The notes under the pieces are model-generated. The model was given only the letters and a program-made list of their open reading frames with translations. It did not search any database and had not been told where the DNA came from. DNA of 64,000 nt from Echinococcus granulosus (Eukaryota > Platyhelminthes > Cestoda > Cyclophyllidea > Taeniidae). The stretch lies in the NCBI RefSeq assembly GCF_000524195.1, contig NW_020170503.1, positions 22,066-86,065 on the forward strand, in the 5' to 3' direction. Positions 1 through 10,497 of the stretch are shown in pieces (position 1 is the stretch's first letter; the number at the start of each line of letters is the position of its first letter). Made by a program: the position numbers and the translations under genes.

Positions 1-983
1 TAAAAAGAATGCAGTGATTACGAACTTTCAAATTAAATATTATAGCCAGAAATCTAGTGTTGTGACAGTCATTCTACTTTTTCTGCAATTTCCTCCTCTT
101 CATCCAGTTTTTGCACTTGTTCTTGTTGCCATTTTTCTTTATCTTTGCTACCATATCACTTGTCACTCCTCGGTAACGGCACAATTTGACAACTTAAAAC
201 TTTGTACCCTGAAATTTTCTCATAATTTAAGAATAAGTCCCATATATATCGAAAGTCCTACTAAACTAAGGCCTCACCAATGAATGAAATAAGTCCTGCC
301 AGTTGGAAATCTAACTGGAGGCTATTTAGTAGTGGGGTGACGACGAACTTTGTGCCGCTGGAGGCGCAGCACTTTGCTGGACGGCATCAAGACACATCGA
401 TCTTGTGGGGGTGTCGTTCAAGTGTGGAGTTGATATGGCTTGTATCAGAGCTGTTGAAAGTGATGCGATTGTGCAATGTCAAGGTGAATTAGATCAAAGT
501 GCAGTAGTGTTTTGATAATCATTAAATTGCCAGTGTGTCGAATCAAGCGAACAACCAATTGACCCTAAAGCGCAGTACAACATATTAGTGAGAATAATGA
601 AGGAGTATTGAAAAGGAACTTTGAGCTTTGCGATTAAACTAATTTCCTTGTTGATTTTGACCCATATTTATTATGATAGTAAGTATTTTAAAAAATCTAA
701 TAAAAAACTATTAAAAAAGTGTTTTTACCTAGTCTGTGGACCACTTACAGAAAGAGAAAAGAGGAATCTGGGAGGCTTTTGAATAAGTTGAATTATTTAT
801 ATTGAAAAAAATAAAACGGAAGTTTCATCTGCGCAATGCTTTTCTACACCCGTGCACTTTTACCATTACGACTGCGTTGAATTCCACAACGCAGACATCG
901 ATGTCAACTAATATCGTCACACAAACGGTTGCGCTCGACGTAAGTGCGTAAATTTCCAATGGTCAAATTAATTTTGATTTCAG
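1..983. other. No recognisable gene
   Basis: AT-rich sequence with scattered stops. I see no homology, RNA gene or repeat here that I can name. Confidence 0.5.
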
Positions 984-1142
984 TCTTATTTTTTCACTTC
1001 GCATTAAGTTTTCATGACTGTCTAATTGTTGCAACTTCACTAGCTTTAAATGATATTCTACTTGGAGTATTTCTTATGCCTATTGGGAATTTTTCCTTGT
1101 TAGCAACAAATGTCCATGAATTAACTGTTAAAGTCAGTTCAG
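984..1142 (+). CDS. Possible class A GPCR exon (TM2-like)
   Basis: A stretch behind a good acceptor (TTGATTTCAG, ending at 983) reads in one frame as a hydrophobic segment containing SLALNDILLGVFLMP. This resembles transmembrane helix 2 of rhodopsin-like receptors, where the pattern (S)LAxxD...(M)P is conserved and the Asp is a functional residue. A possible donor (CAG|GTACCA) lies at 1143. No TM3 with a DRY motif or other receptor exon was found to the right, and the left edge cuts off anything upstream. It could be a lone exon, a relic or a chance hydrophobic frame. The family hint is inference from one motif. Confidence 0.3.
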
Positions 1143-1589
1143 GTACCACTGACGGCGAATCCCTTCCTTAGCTTAGTAATCCTAAATGTACAAATGGTTT
1201 AAAAAACAAACCGCTTCATAACAACCAATCATTCTAATTTATAAAACAACTAGGGAGGCAAGTGTGGTCTTTGATATCCGTAGTTAGACAATGGGTCAAA
1301 GCCATTTCAATAAAAGCTTGTTCTTAAAATAATCGGCATGACAATCAAAAATCCTATTCCACAAACATACCAGCTAGCTACAAATTCCGTCTATGTCTCA
1401 CATAAACTCTCCGATCATCTATTCTACCACAAGTCATTGTCTAATCACTGCTTGCATGGAGTAGAATACGGCTATGAGAGCAGTTTTCTTCCAACCCACC
1501 CCAAGGCGCAAATCTCCGCATGGACAAGTCATGCATTAGGAAGTATTAGAAAATATGGCGTCTTTAAGAAAAAGGAACAGACTAAATAG

Positions 1590-1860
1590 TGGAATGGCTT
1601 TGGTGGGAAGTAGAGAGACTGATGACAACCGGTGATATGCTTATTTGTTAAACAGGGCCTAGGACAGAAATACCTTTTCTTATCAGAGGTCGATCAGCCA
1701 GCCAGTCAGTCAGCAAAAACACTGACATTGGTGTCCTTTTGATCTACGAAAGGAATAGAAGGGCAAATAGGCTAATGCTTATACTTCTCACCATCCATTA
1801 ATACACGACACGTAAATCTAATCCGTATGCTTGATAGCTCTTGCAATCGTGGAGTAAGTG
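1590..1860 (+). repeat. Dispersed repeat family R, copy 1
   Basis: This copy shares the CAGTCAGTCAGC core and about 250 bp of flanking order with the copies near 42.43 and 51.06 kb. Shared landmarks are the CAGTCAG run, an AAAAG/AAGG stretch after it, and a segment ending near a CTATC/CTCTTGC run. It has no coding content and no terminal repeats that I can see. The class is unknown and the boundaries are approximate. Confidence 0.45.
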
Positions 1861-4749
1861 TGGGCGTAATCCATTTGTTTCATCCCTCACATAAAATATG
1901 AGCAGAAGCCATCCCACACACGTGCAACTCATACTAAATCACCTGATATTTTACGCATTTACCCATTTTAAGAGGGAAGAGTTCCTCTTTCCTAACTTAA
2001 AGCATCGATCTTTGAGTAATCCATCACTGGAATTACGCTACTTACTTAAACCATTTGTGAGGCAAACTGGATGGTCCACCTCCTCCAAATTCTATGCCAC
2101 AGATGTCTGGTCAATCAAGAAGGAGCAGCTGGAATCCCACGAGATGCAAACGACTTTGAATGATGTAAAAGGCTGGAATAACACGAGAGATAATAGAAGG
2201 TACAGTATGGAAAAGTGGCGGGTTTCCGTCATTTAAACAGATTAATAAAATTTATAAACGTCTAAAAATTAATGAGTTGGTACCTAACAGTGAAGGTAAT
2301 ATAAGGAAAGCACCCACAATAATCATACAAGTGATGTTATGAAAAGTTTGTTCCGTTGCCAGAAAACTAATTTAAATTTATCACGAATCGTTCCAAGTAA
2401 GCTTAAGGTGACTCCATTACCACAGGCAGTTATGTTTTGGTACCACTACAGGGTACTACAGGGTGCTATTTATAAGAGTAAGCCTCTTTGATTTTTTGAA
2501 ATGATTGTTTTACATTGTAAATGAAGTGCAATTCCGATTTACCACCACCGTGAAAGAAATTAAATAGAGATGGTTGATGGCACGATGAAATCTTTTACTG
2601 TTTGGTATCCATCCTCAGTTGAGTTGGCGTACTACCCTTAAATAAGTCGGTTTAATAGAAGAGGAACTTTTTAAATGAGTAGTTACTAAGAGTTAATTTT
2701 TAATGTTCATATCCGGCAGCGAATGTTAATTTTCACTGAATGAAAGGAGTGCCATTCACCATAAAGTGGAATTGGCAGTTGGATTTTCTAAGATTGAGTC
2801 GCCTGTAAAGAAAGTAGCACAATACTCATGGTGGACATTCAATTGCGTCATTCCTCAGGCAGATTTTAAACCCATCTGCCACTTTATTTCATTCATTCCT
2901 TTTTGAACTCTCCCAATTTGGGTGAGAAAGTACGCTATAATAAAATATTTGACTCCCTTTTATAAGTGAACCAGTCGTACTTTCAACGGATTTTTTTCTT
3001 CAGGGGAACAAGTAGTCTCGGAGCGCTCACAGGAATAATTGTACTCACAAAAGTATAAATATAGGCCAAAGGTGTTTTGTCAACCCTAAAAGCATTTAAA
3101 GTTCGCTACAAATGAGAATTTTAGGGACAAGATACCAGTTCCTCCTCCTAGAATAAGATGGGTACTTTTCAGACAGCTACTAGTGCGTTTTATAGACAGT
3201 CTCAATAATGACGCATCAAAATATAAAGTCCTACTTCCAAATGTTGAACAAGCCAGGTGGAAGGCGTCATTGGATAGACAAACACTTGAGGTAGCATCTA
3301 GTCGCACTGCATTTGTATCCTCACAATTGGCTTCACTTAAACGTGGCGCCTCAAATCATTCATTTAATCCCTTTTTTATGAATGTGTAACAATTGAATGG
3401 ATCTGGTCTTTAAGAAGTCGTTGAATTGATCATTGCGGTGGTGGTGCTGTTAGTAAAAACAGGATAATAAACCACCTGGGGTGTGTTGTCAACCTCTGTT
3501 CTGAGTCAGATTTTGACACCAAGCCTGTTTAAATAGAATGTTTGACATCCACACTAACGCATGCGAGACAGACGTCTACAAAATTCTTTGTGCCTTTGAG
3601 AATTGGATGCTGAATGCTTTAGACACTGTTATTATTTTCTGGTCCCTAACAGGGTTCACAAATATAGCATTTGCTATTCTATCAAGACCTTCAATATTTC
3701 CTATAACCTCGTCTAAACTAACGCTATTTGTTGCACAATCTTACAAAAAATTACTCAGAGATACTAATGATGAAGTTGCACAACTAATACGCACCGTAGT
3801 ATGCAAAAAACCGCTCAGATACTTGAAGTTTGCACAAATTATGATGGGATTTTAAGGGTTAAGTAAAAAAAGAGCTCAAAAGTTAAAAAGCGAAACTGTT
3901 TTGAATGAATATTTTCATCATCTACAAACGTACTCCCATCTTTTGGCAGGTGATTGACAACGGAGCATCGGAGGCTTTGCTTTGCTTCATCTCAAATTTA
4001 TCCCCAACCGCCAGCTGACTTGAGACATTTGAGCAAGAAGAGTTGTCTCATTGCTAAGAGTATAGAGTTGAGAAAAAAGAAACACTGATTTATTTGCATT
4101 CTGGTTGTCATGACCTTATTATGATAACCATGTAATGAGTATTGCGAAGCATAATTGGACTTGGTTGAGAAGTGAGATTACGGGTACACGTCCCCGACAG
4201 AACACAGGCACGCAGTTAATACAATTTGTAGGTCCTATTTCAACCACAAAATCGAGCTAAATTGTGGACAGTGTTTTACTGTTTGAAAAAATCAACCAGT
4301 TAAGGTTAGATATCACATGCACACACATCATAAAGCTTTTCCAAACCCACCATAATGGTAAATTAAGTCGCCGCATTGTAATTTTATGTGGAATTAAGTA
4401 AGATGATAGCTTTCCAAGAACCGGTGGTACGCTGAGTTCTTAACTACTCCAAATGCAATTGGGATAGATCTATAATCATAATTGAGATTCAGACTCATTA
4501 ATGTACCGCATCATAAACTAGTTCCCCCACTTACTGTTTTCCCGTTTTCATCTAGACAAGAAAACTTTCAACAGACTAGACATCGTCTTTGATTCGTTGA
4601 TGGAGCGCGTCATGTTTGCGACAAGACTAAACGGAATTTTAAGATGAATTAAGGCACAACCTATGTAAAATCCACCACCCTCATAGCTCCAGTACCATTA
4701 GCAAGGTAATTTAAACAGACAGTAAGATTAATACGACTTTGGCTTTTAC
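1861..4749. other. No supported gene
   Basis: Open frames up to about 105 codons occur (for example 3538-3855, plus strand), but none matches a family I know. The missing 3' exons of the prominin-like gene (end of the second extracellular loop, TM5 and tail) would be expected in the 3.9-4.7 kb part on the minus strand. I could not identify them with confidence. Confidence 0.4.
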
Positions 4750-4920
4750 TGCACTCAAATCCTTCAGCCCCAACCAAATTGGATCTGCATCCTTCTCCAG
4801 AACCTGACCCACAGACAAGCCCAGTCTGCGTATTTTTCGAACAAGGTCCTCAAGGTCGTCTGCAAAACTGGTTAAGTTTTGTAGTGGCAATCGGATTGGC
4901 GAAAGCTCATCGATGGAGGA
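4750..4920 (-). CDS. Prominin-like exon c
   Basis: Acceptor CTACTTCCAG, phase 0, 57 codons, with donor GCA|GTAAAA chosen at 4749-4748. It holds the strongest family signature, LTSFADDLEDLV, followed 20 residues later by EKDADPIW. Reading past the donor reaches a stop after 14 more codons, so a truncated product is the alternative. Confidence 0.7.
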
Positions 4921-5834
4921 CTGGAAGTAGATAAGTTGACATCTGTAAGCACATTCAAAAGGAGACAGTGGGTTGTAGGTAGTCCTACCTGATAGTTAAT
5001 GTTGTCGAAGTACTGGGTCAGATTCTGCGCCGTGATCACGATTTTATCCAAGTCCTTTGGAATGAGACTAGCCAAATTCAGTTTGATGATCTCATTTTTA
5101 ATTGTGCTGAAATAGATGCGGTACTTATTACTGCAAGTACCATATCAGCTATCGCAGATAAATCACTCATTGCCAACTGTTTTCATAAGTTTAGCTTATC
5201 GTATGTAAGAGTTTGTGAAAATTCTTCGTAGACATCTGTGCTTTAGCAAAAGTTGTAGCATCCCGAGACTCCCTGAAGACGAAAGAAGACACAATACTCG
5301 GGCAGAATATATATATAGTGCAGAGGTGTTTGGGCTATTGGCATGGTCCAAAAGGCCAGCCCGCCCAGCGAGGTATAAGGGGGCCAATTCATAGTACAAA
5401 AGTGGCGCCTCACCAATACCGAGGGATAAACCACTATCGTATCACAAAGTTGCATGTTTCTGACAAAGAATAATTTACTGGAACATATAGTTGATAGTAA
5501 TTTCACATTAACATGTCGAGTAATGCGCTATCTTAAACAAACCCTGGTTTTTTTGGTTATATTTTTATTTTAACTTAGTAGACACGCCTGAGGGCTGGTG
5601 GATAGTCCTGGCACTTCTATCCCAAAGTCGATTGTGCACACGTTCATGAGCCTAGAAGCAACAAAATCATGAATGACCTTGAACTGACTAACCACAGCTA
5701 GAATATCATCACTGACCTTTGATTGATCGAATAATCTTCATGTTGGCCTTGACGTTGTAACTTGTTTCCAATCTGCACAAGCGGTTGAATAGCAAATCGT
5801 CTACCGCAATTGCTACACAACGTTTAGGAACGGT
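4750..5834 (-). CDS. Prominin-like (CD133 family) membrane protein, partial
   Basis: Three minus-strand exons (5834-5713, 5106-4989, 4920-4750) join with consistent phases into about 137 residues. The order matches the second extracellular loop of prominins. A block with RLETSYNV aligns with the vertebrate LENTYNI region. Next comes KGHTIKNEIIKLNL (vertebrate KEHTENISNELENLNV), then FDNINYQ (MNY), then LTSFADDLE followed by EKDADPIW, matching the LLSFAYDLE...KRDAQTI stretch. Prominins are five-pass glycoproteins that organise cholesterol-rich membrane protrusions. The N-terminal half is not cleanly found upstream, and TM5 with its tail is not found downstream, so the gene may be longer than I can resolve, or fragmentary. 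A solo LTR sits in the intron between the first two exons. The match is from remembered family features, not a search. Confidence 0.7.
4989..5106 (-). CDS. Prominin-like exon b
   Basis: Acceptor CTATTTCAG, donor CAG|GTAGGA. It encodes 39 residues including IKLNLASLIPKDLDKI and NLTQYFDNINYQ, with an N-glycosylation sequon (NLT). The following intron is 68 nt, typical of this genome. Confidence 0.7.
5254..5446 (-). mobile_element. Solo LTR of the TRIM family
   Basis: A 193-nt LTR that starts TGTGATAC and ends GCTACA on the minus strand. It is flanked on both sides by the plus-strand tetranucleotide AAGT (5250-5253 and 5447-5450), a perfect 4-bp target-site duplication. It lies in the intron between prominin-like exons a and b and is very similar to the plus-strand LTR at 9170-9365. 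Confidence 0.8.
5713..5834 (-). CDS. Prominin-like exon a
   Basis: Acceptor TCCCAG before 5834. The exon contains VDDLLFNRLCRLETSYNV. The donor that keeps the frame is CA|GTGATG at 5712-5711; the nearby AAAG|GTCAGT would shift the frame into the next exon. The chosen join produces KGHTIKNE, which matches prominins. Confidence 0.65.
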
Positions 5835-6043
5835 CTGGGACACGAAAATTTTATTTATTTCGTGGATTGGCTTGTGGATGTGATGCAAAGGCGCTTAGCA
5901 GCATTGGCACCATGGAGTCATTTCCGAATTGACGGCTCATAGATACTATTTGAATACGAGGTAGATGTCAAGGCATAAGAAATAAATTGTTCTAACCAGA
6001 TTTATGGAGCGTCTGGACGGCAATTTCAGGCACTGATTGCTTA

Positions 6044-6205
6044 AATACAACTGAGGAGAGTCGGGTAGGTATCCACGATAGAATGGTAATTTGTGCCTTT
6101 TCCGAAGGTAAAAGGCTTGCTTGAGTGTAAACCTACAACCAAAATGCGACCACCTATTATGAATGGCAGGACTGAGAGAAATCGCGGAACTGCGAGCCCT
6201 CTAAC
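6044..6205 (-). CDS. Coding-like segment, possible prominin TM4 end
   Basis: An open minus-strand stretch of 54 codons containing LSVLPFIIGGRILVV and, later, VDTYPTLL. The spacing resembles the end of prominin TM4 (a TFVFGG-like run) followed by the LDTPYLL-like motif that opens the second extracellular loop. It lies just upstream of exon a, where that region is expected. I could not find splice junctions that join it in frame to exon a. It may be a decayed or mis-resolved exon. Confidence 0.35.
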
Positions 6206-6364
6206 TGTTAAACAACTGTTGAGAGAGCCAACAGTAAAACAATTTTTTCAGACATATGCACCGGAAGTCGAGTTGGCTCGAGACAGGAAATCAGCACTAG
6301 AGGCGTTGCCAGAGGCAAAACTGGAAAATCGAGTCTGGACAGGTGCATAGCTTACACAACTGAG

Positions 6365-6760
6365 TTAGTCAAAGTTGTTAGCATCGAAGGTGACAGGAGT
6401 GGGTGTGGTTTGATCCTCTGCCAGAATATCAATGACGAGGTCGCGAATGTCAAAGAGGATGTTAGTCATTATCACGAGAACGAGGAGAAGTGCAAAAGTC
6501 CTGACGAAGACTGCCACATGGTAGATACGGCGTTCTTTTCAGTGGCTTTCATCGACTCGAGAGCCTGAGTATTGAATTTCGCCAGGATATTGAGATCTTC
6601 GTAGATCTCTTTGTTTTGAGGTGCCGTTAAAGTAAATGTGAAAAGAGCAATTTGTTAAAACCATTCCAGCGTAAACAGGTCTTGTCGCCTTCTTAATTTG
6701 ACAAATGAAACAGTCAACCGCGTGGGCAATAAGTCTATCAGCCATGTCAGCATCTTAGGT
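6365..6760 (-). CDS. Coding-like hydrophobic segment with C-terminal stop
   Basis: Two open pieces in one minus-strand frame. The first, around 6750-6660, reads ADMADRLIAHAVDCF and KKATRPVYAGM, the latter like the RPVY motif near the end of a prominin extracellular loop. The second, 6538-6365, contains a membrane-like run (VRTFALLLVLVIMTNILF) followed by an acidic tail that ends at TAA (6365-6367). Its codon use, with many C-ending codons, looks genuinely coding. It could be an upstream prominin exon or the 3' end of a second, tandem copy. A stop codon (6539-6541) separates the pieces, so splicing would have to remove it. Confidence 0.35.
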
Positions 6761-6869
6761 ATTGTGGCAAACAGCAACTTATTTGTCAGAGCAGAAAAAG
6801 GTCGACTTGGGTAACAGATCGTCTGCGCTTGTACCGCTCCTGGATCCACTGCATAGGGCATACTTTGTA

Positions 6870-9169
6870 CCGAAATCAGTCATTTTTATGCTCTTAGCCA
6901 AGGTCAAAGGCTTTGAATCATGTATAGAGCTTTATGATCGAGTCGGTTATGAAACCTCCTGTATTATCAAGCATTGATGGTATTCAAATTGCATGACGAA
7001 GGGAAATAAACGGATTTGTTGGCCGAAAGTAATTTTTGTAAAACTCTGTACTGTACGTGCTTAGCAAGTGAGGTCTACTAGATGTAAGGCTTGTCATATC
7101 ACCCTTAAATTTGGCACTTAAGGCTCCGCCATTATACTTCTCCTTGGCGGAATTGCCTTATGCCCATTCCAGTAGACTCTCGACCCTCCTAAAAGACTCA
7201 GGTCACTACAGCAACTTTTGCCTTAAATTACAAGAGATGGGCACTTTTCACGTAACGAAAGAAGGAAAACTCACCTCCTAGGCACTCAGATTAATGCCTA
7301 GCCATGGGACCAATCAACTCGGAGAGGCGTTCTAAAGGTCCTCATTAATAATGGGCTTAAAAAACAGGGCTAAACGTGAGTGGACTTCATCACCACACCA
7401 TTCGGGCTGTAAATTAATACCAAGGAAGAGAGCTTTGGCCCATTAAAAAAGGTTGAGTATTCTTGGGAAATTCTTTAAGATGAATAAGAGAAAATGGCTT
7501 TAACAAATTAATTAATTGAAAGATGGAATTGAGGAGATTGAGTCGTTTGAATAGATGTCCCTGACCTTGTCTAGTCTAAATGACCTTGACGCTATCTCCC
7601 TTCTTGATGAGGAGGTTGGGTTCAATAAACACCTTAAACAAAGTGGCGTTATGAAATATGTTTAGGAACGTCTTTCCCACTTTTGTTTATACAAGTCCGC
7701 TAAAAATAATTGCAATTAGTAAACGCATTTTACCTAAAATAGCGTGTCAACTGACAATCCGACTGAATGAGTTCGTGGACCGGAAAGACAAACTAAGAAA
7801 ACCTTCTTTGTAAAGGAATGGGGATTGAGTTCATGGATTATGTGGCAGTATAGGTAAGCATAATTATTTCTGCCTTTCAAGCAATCCGTGCTTCCAAATA
7901 ACAAGTTTAGCTGATTAGCCCTTAAATATGACCTTTGAAGATGGAAGCTCAGACAAATGTATTTCATCTTTTCCATCCCGACATTTTGAAAGCAACAAAC
8001 AATCCAAGTTACTGGACCTCGCTACCAACATTTCACGAGCATAAATGGTGAGGGATGTTGAGCCTTCAAGCCTATAGAAATCCCGGTGTGCCTTCATTGA
8101 CCTCTATTTTTCCACCTTTGACGGTTTTTTACTTAAATAACAAAAAGTGTAGGTCAAACAAAGCAGGTTTCAGCTATTTAGCAAACGGGTCTCAACTATG
8201 GAACGCTTGAGCCAAAACTTAAACATTGCCCCTATTTGCCTTATGCAAGTAACTGAAAGCTACTGATCAACTTTATTTGAAGGCGTACATAAAATCTTCA
8301 ATTTTCAATTTTGTACAATTCTGACTGGGCTATCATGATGTCGATAGTAAAAATGTTGGTTTATGAACGACATCAATGCAGCGTCCAACAAATCCGAATG
8401 AACGATAACTCGAAAGCATTAAAAATCATGGAGATTGAAGGGAAACAAAACCCCTTACCTTTTTCTGACCTGAAATCAAAGTGGATACCCTTAGCGATTG
8501 GCGAACTCTTAGCTCCAGCCTCGTTCCCTCCCCTCAAATATTACTATTTCCTGCAACAGTGCTTCATAATCGTGTTCTAGAGCTAAAACCTTTAGGTCTT
8601 TTTATTTTCGAAATTTATCTTGGCACTCAATAAGACATAAACTCATTTCACACCAAGCGCCTTCAGAATCTAATGTGTGGACTGCATCAATTAGGGAAAA
8701 AATTTGTTCCTGAGCCATTCTAAAAATGTTAGCACTGGGTTCTATCCCAAACCTGAACTAGTTATTAATGCATTTTTGAAACTAGCTGGAAGCTATTTCC
8801 CAAACAGTAAAATAATTCCTAAACTTATCTAAGGTACTTAAAAATCTGACTATTGTATCGGTCTATCAGAATTGGTTATCCTAATTTGACTCTTTTTCTC
8901 CCATAGAAGTCTGAAATTAAGAATACATATTAAAAGGAGCCCACTTTAAATTCACTGATCCAATTGCAAATGAAAAAATGGCCATCTCTGTCAAATACCT
9001 TTAAAATGCCCTTATCAACTAGTAGGCTTTAAGCTCCTCCCTCGGTCGGTGTGAGGAGAGGGCCTGTGGAGGGCATAAGGACATGGTTATGCAATGTGCG
9101 ATTAAGAGAATGCGGAGACGAGTAACCTTAGCCCTAGCCCCCAATACTTCATCCTCACCCACATCATAG
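6870..9169. other. No supported gene
   Basis: AT-rich with short open frames only. A weak, deleted LTR-like stretch may lie near 7120-7215, ending in CACTACA. The N-terminal part of the prominin-like gene would be expected here on the minus strand, but I did not recognise it. Confidence 0.4.
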
Positions 9170-9365
9170 TGTAATACGATGGTGGTTTATCTCTTGGTAC
9201 TGGTGAGGCGCCACTTTTGACTTTTGAATTTGCCTTCTTGTACTTCACTGGGTGAGCTGGCCTTCGGGCCATGCCAGTGGCCCAAGCACCTTCTCCATGC
9301 TAAATATATATTCTGCTCCAGTATTGTGTCTGCTTTCGTCTTCAGAGAAGTCTCAGAACACCACA
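9170..9365 (+). mobile_element. Solo or truncated LTR of the TRIM family
   Basis: A 196-nt LTR beginning TGTAATAC and ending CACCACA. The 4 bp before (ATAG) and after (ATGG) differ by one base, consistent with an aged target duplication. No internal region or second LTR follows. It is oriented opposite to the close relative at 5254-5446. Confidence 0.7.
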
Positions 9366-10289
9366 ATGGGCGCACTTCGTCTGCCCCTTTGCTCACCTTC
9401 CTATTTGCCTTAATTTGATTTACTCCACATCACCCATCCCTTCCGTCCCATATTGTTTTCCTTCCCAAATTGTTATCTTTAAAGGTTCTATAAATTGGTG
9501 CCAGCAGTCAAATCCTGATTCTTTGAATTACTTTAAAAGTTATAATAGAAATGGACTTTATTTCTACTACTTTGGCTACCATTAGGGTTTTCCTGTGGTG
9601 TTCAACAGAATTGAGAATCATAAAGTAGAAAGTATTCAAATAGGCACATTTTGACGTGGCGATTTTGGTCACAAGGTCTCAACAGAATGTAGAAAGATAC
9701 TGTGCTACTTCATCATGTTGTGTTTCATCATTATTGCACTTATAGGCTACAGTGCGTCCAGTAACCACAATCCGCAACCATCGATAACGTTTATCCTTCC
9801 GGCACCAAAAGCATACTGTGAGGTAAAAGAGAGTATTTGCTTATCAAACTGACAAGGTCCTTTATAATTTTCTTAAGAAGAAGTAGCGGTTGAAGCAAAC
9901 CATTTCATCATACCTTGTATTTTATTTAATTATAACCAACCGCTTAATTCATCATGATTGCTTTAAATGCACGTAAGCAAGTGCAAAAATTTTTGCAAAC
10001 TTTGAAAGCGATTAAATATTAACAAATACAAAACTTGATGCTAAAAAGATACTTATTTACACCACCCCTGAAGCATTTAATATGTCCCTTAAGTAAGTCA
10101 TATTTCAAAATCATCGTTCCAGCAAAAATTTTAAATATTTAAACTTAAACCTAGTTATATTTTTAAAAAAGCTGGCTAATTTTACCAAAATTTAATGAGG
10201 CAATTTAGTTTAAATGTGTTGCTTTACCAAAAGCTACGCGATGGGGCATTGGGCCGTCATCTACCGGTCGTTTAGAATTGTCTTCACTG
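9366..10289 (+). other. Upstream region of the LLGL gene
   Basis: AT-rich with no coding signal. It presumably contains the promoter, but I see no convincing TATA or initiator arrangement. Confidence 0.3.
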
Positions 10290-10368
10290 GTGAGCTGGTT
10301 GGCGGTTTGCGCTAACTTTATCTATAATTTTATTCAGATCTTAATAAGCCATTGCCTTACCCACTTAG
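10290..10368 (+). promoter_or_regulatory. Candidate 5'-UTR intron or trans-splice acceptor of LLGL
   Basis: A GTGAGC donor at 10290 and a pyrimidine-rich acceptor (GCCTTACCCACTTAG) ending at 10368 bound a 79-nt segment just before the start codon at 10375. It could be a short 5'-UTR intron. Alternatively only the acceptor is real and receives a spliced leader, as happens in flatworms. An ATG upstream of the donor would open a different frame. Confidence 0.4.
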
Positions 10369-10374
10369 GTAAAA

Positions 10375-10497
10375 ATGACGCAGAGATTGCTATCGCCATT
10401 CAAAAAGTTGCCACAGCAAATTCAGAACCTGTCAATTTTCCAGAAATTTCAGGATTTGGCAACTGGAAGGCAAACAGGAACTTTGGCCCGTCATTGC
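10375..10497 (+). CDS. LLGL: LLGL exon 1
   Basis: Encodes MTQRLLSPFKKL and a QKFQDL stretch, comparable to the basic, Gln/Lys-rich N-terminus of LLGL proteins. The frame is chosen because it joins exon 2 at phase 0. The overlapping longer frame beginning at 10278 does not lead into the conserved part. Confidence 0.65.

Noticed and set aside
3538..3855. 105-codon plus-strand open frame
   Set aside because: No motif or family recognised, AT-rich, no splice context. It may be chance.
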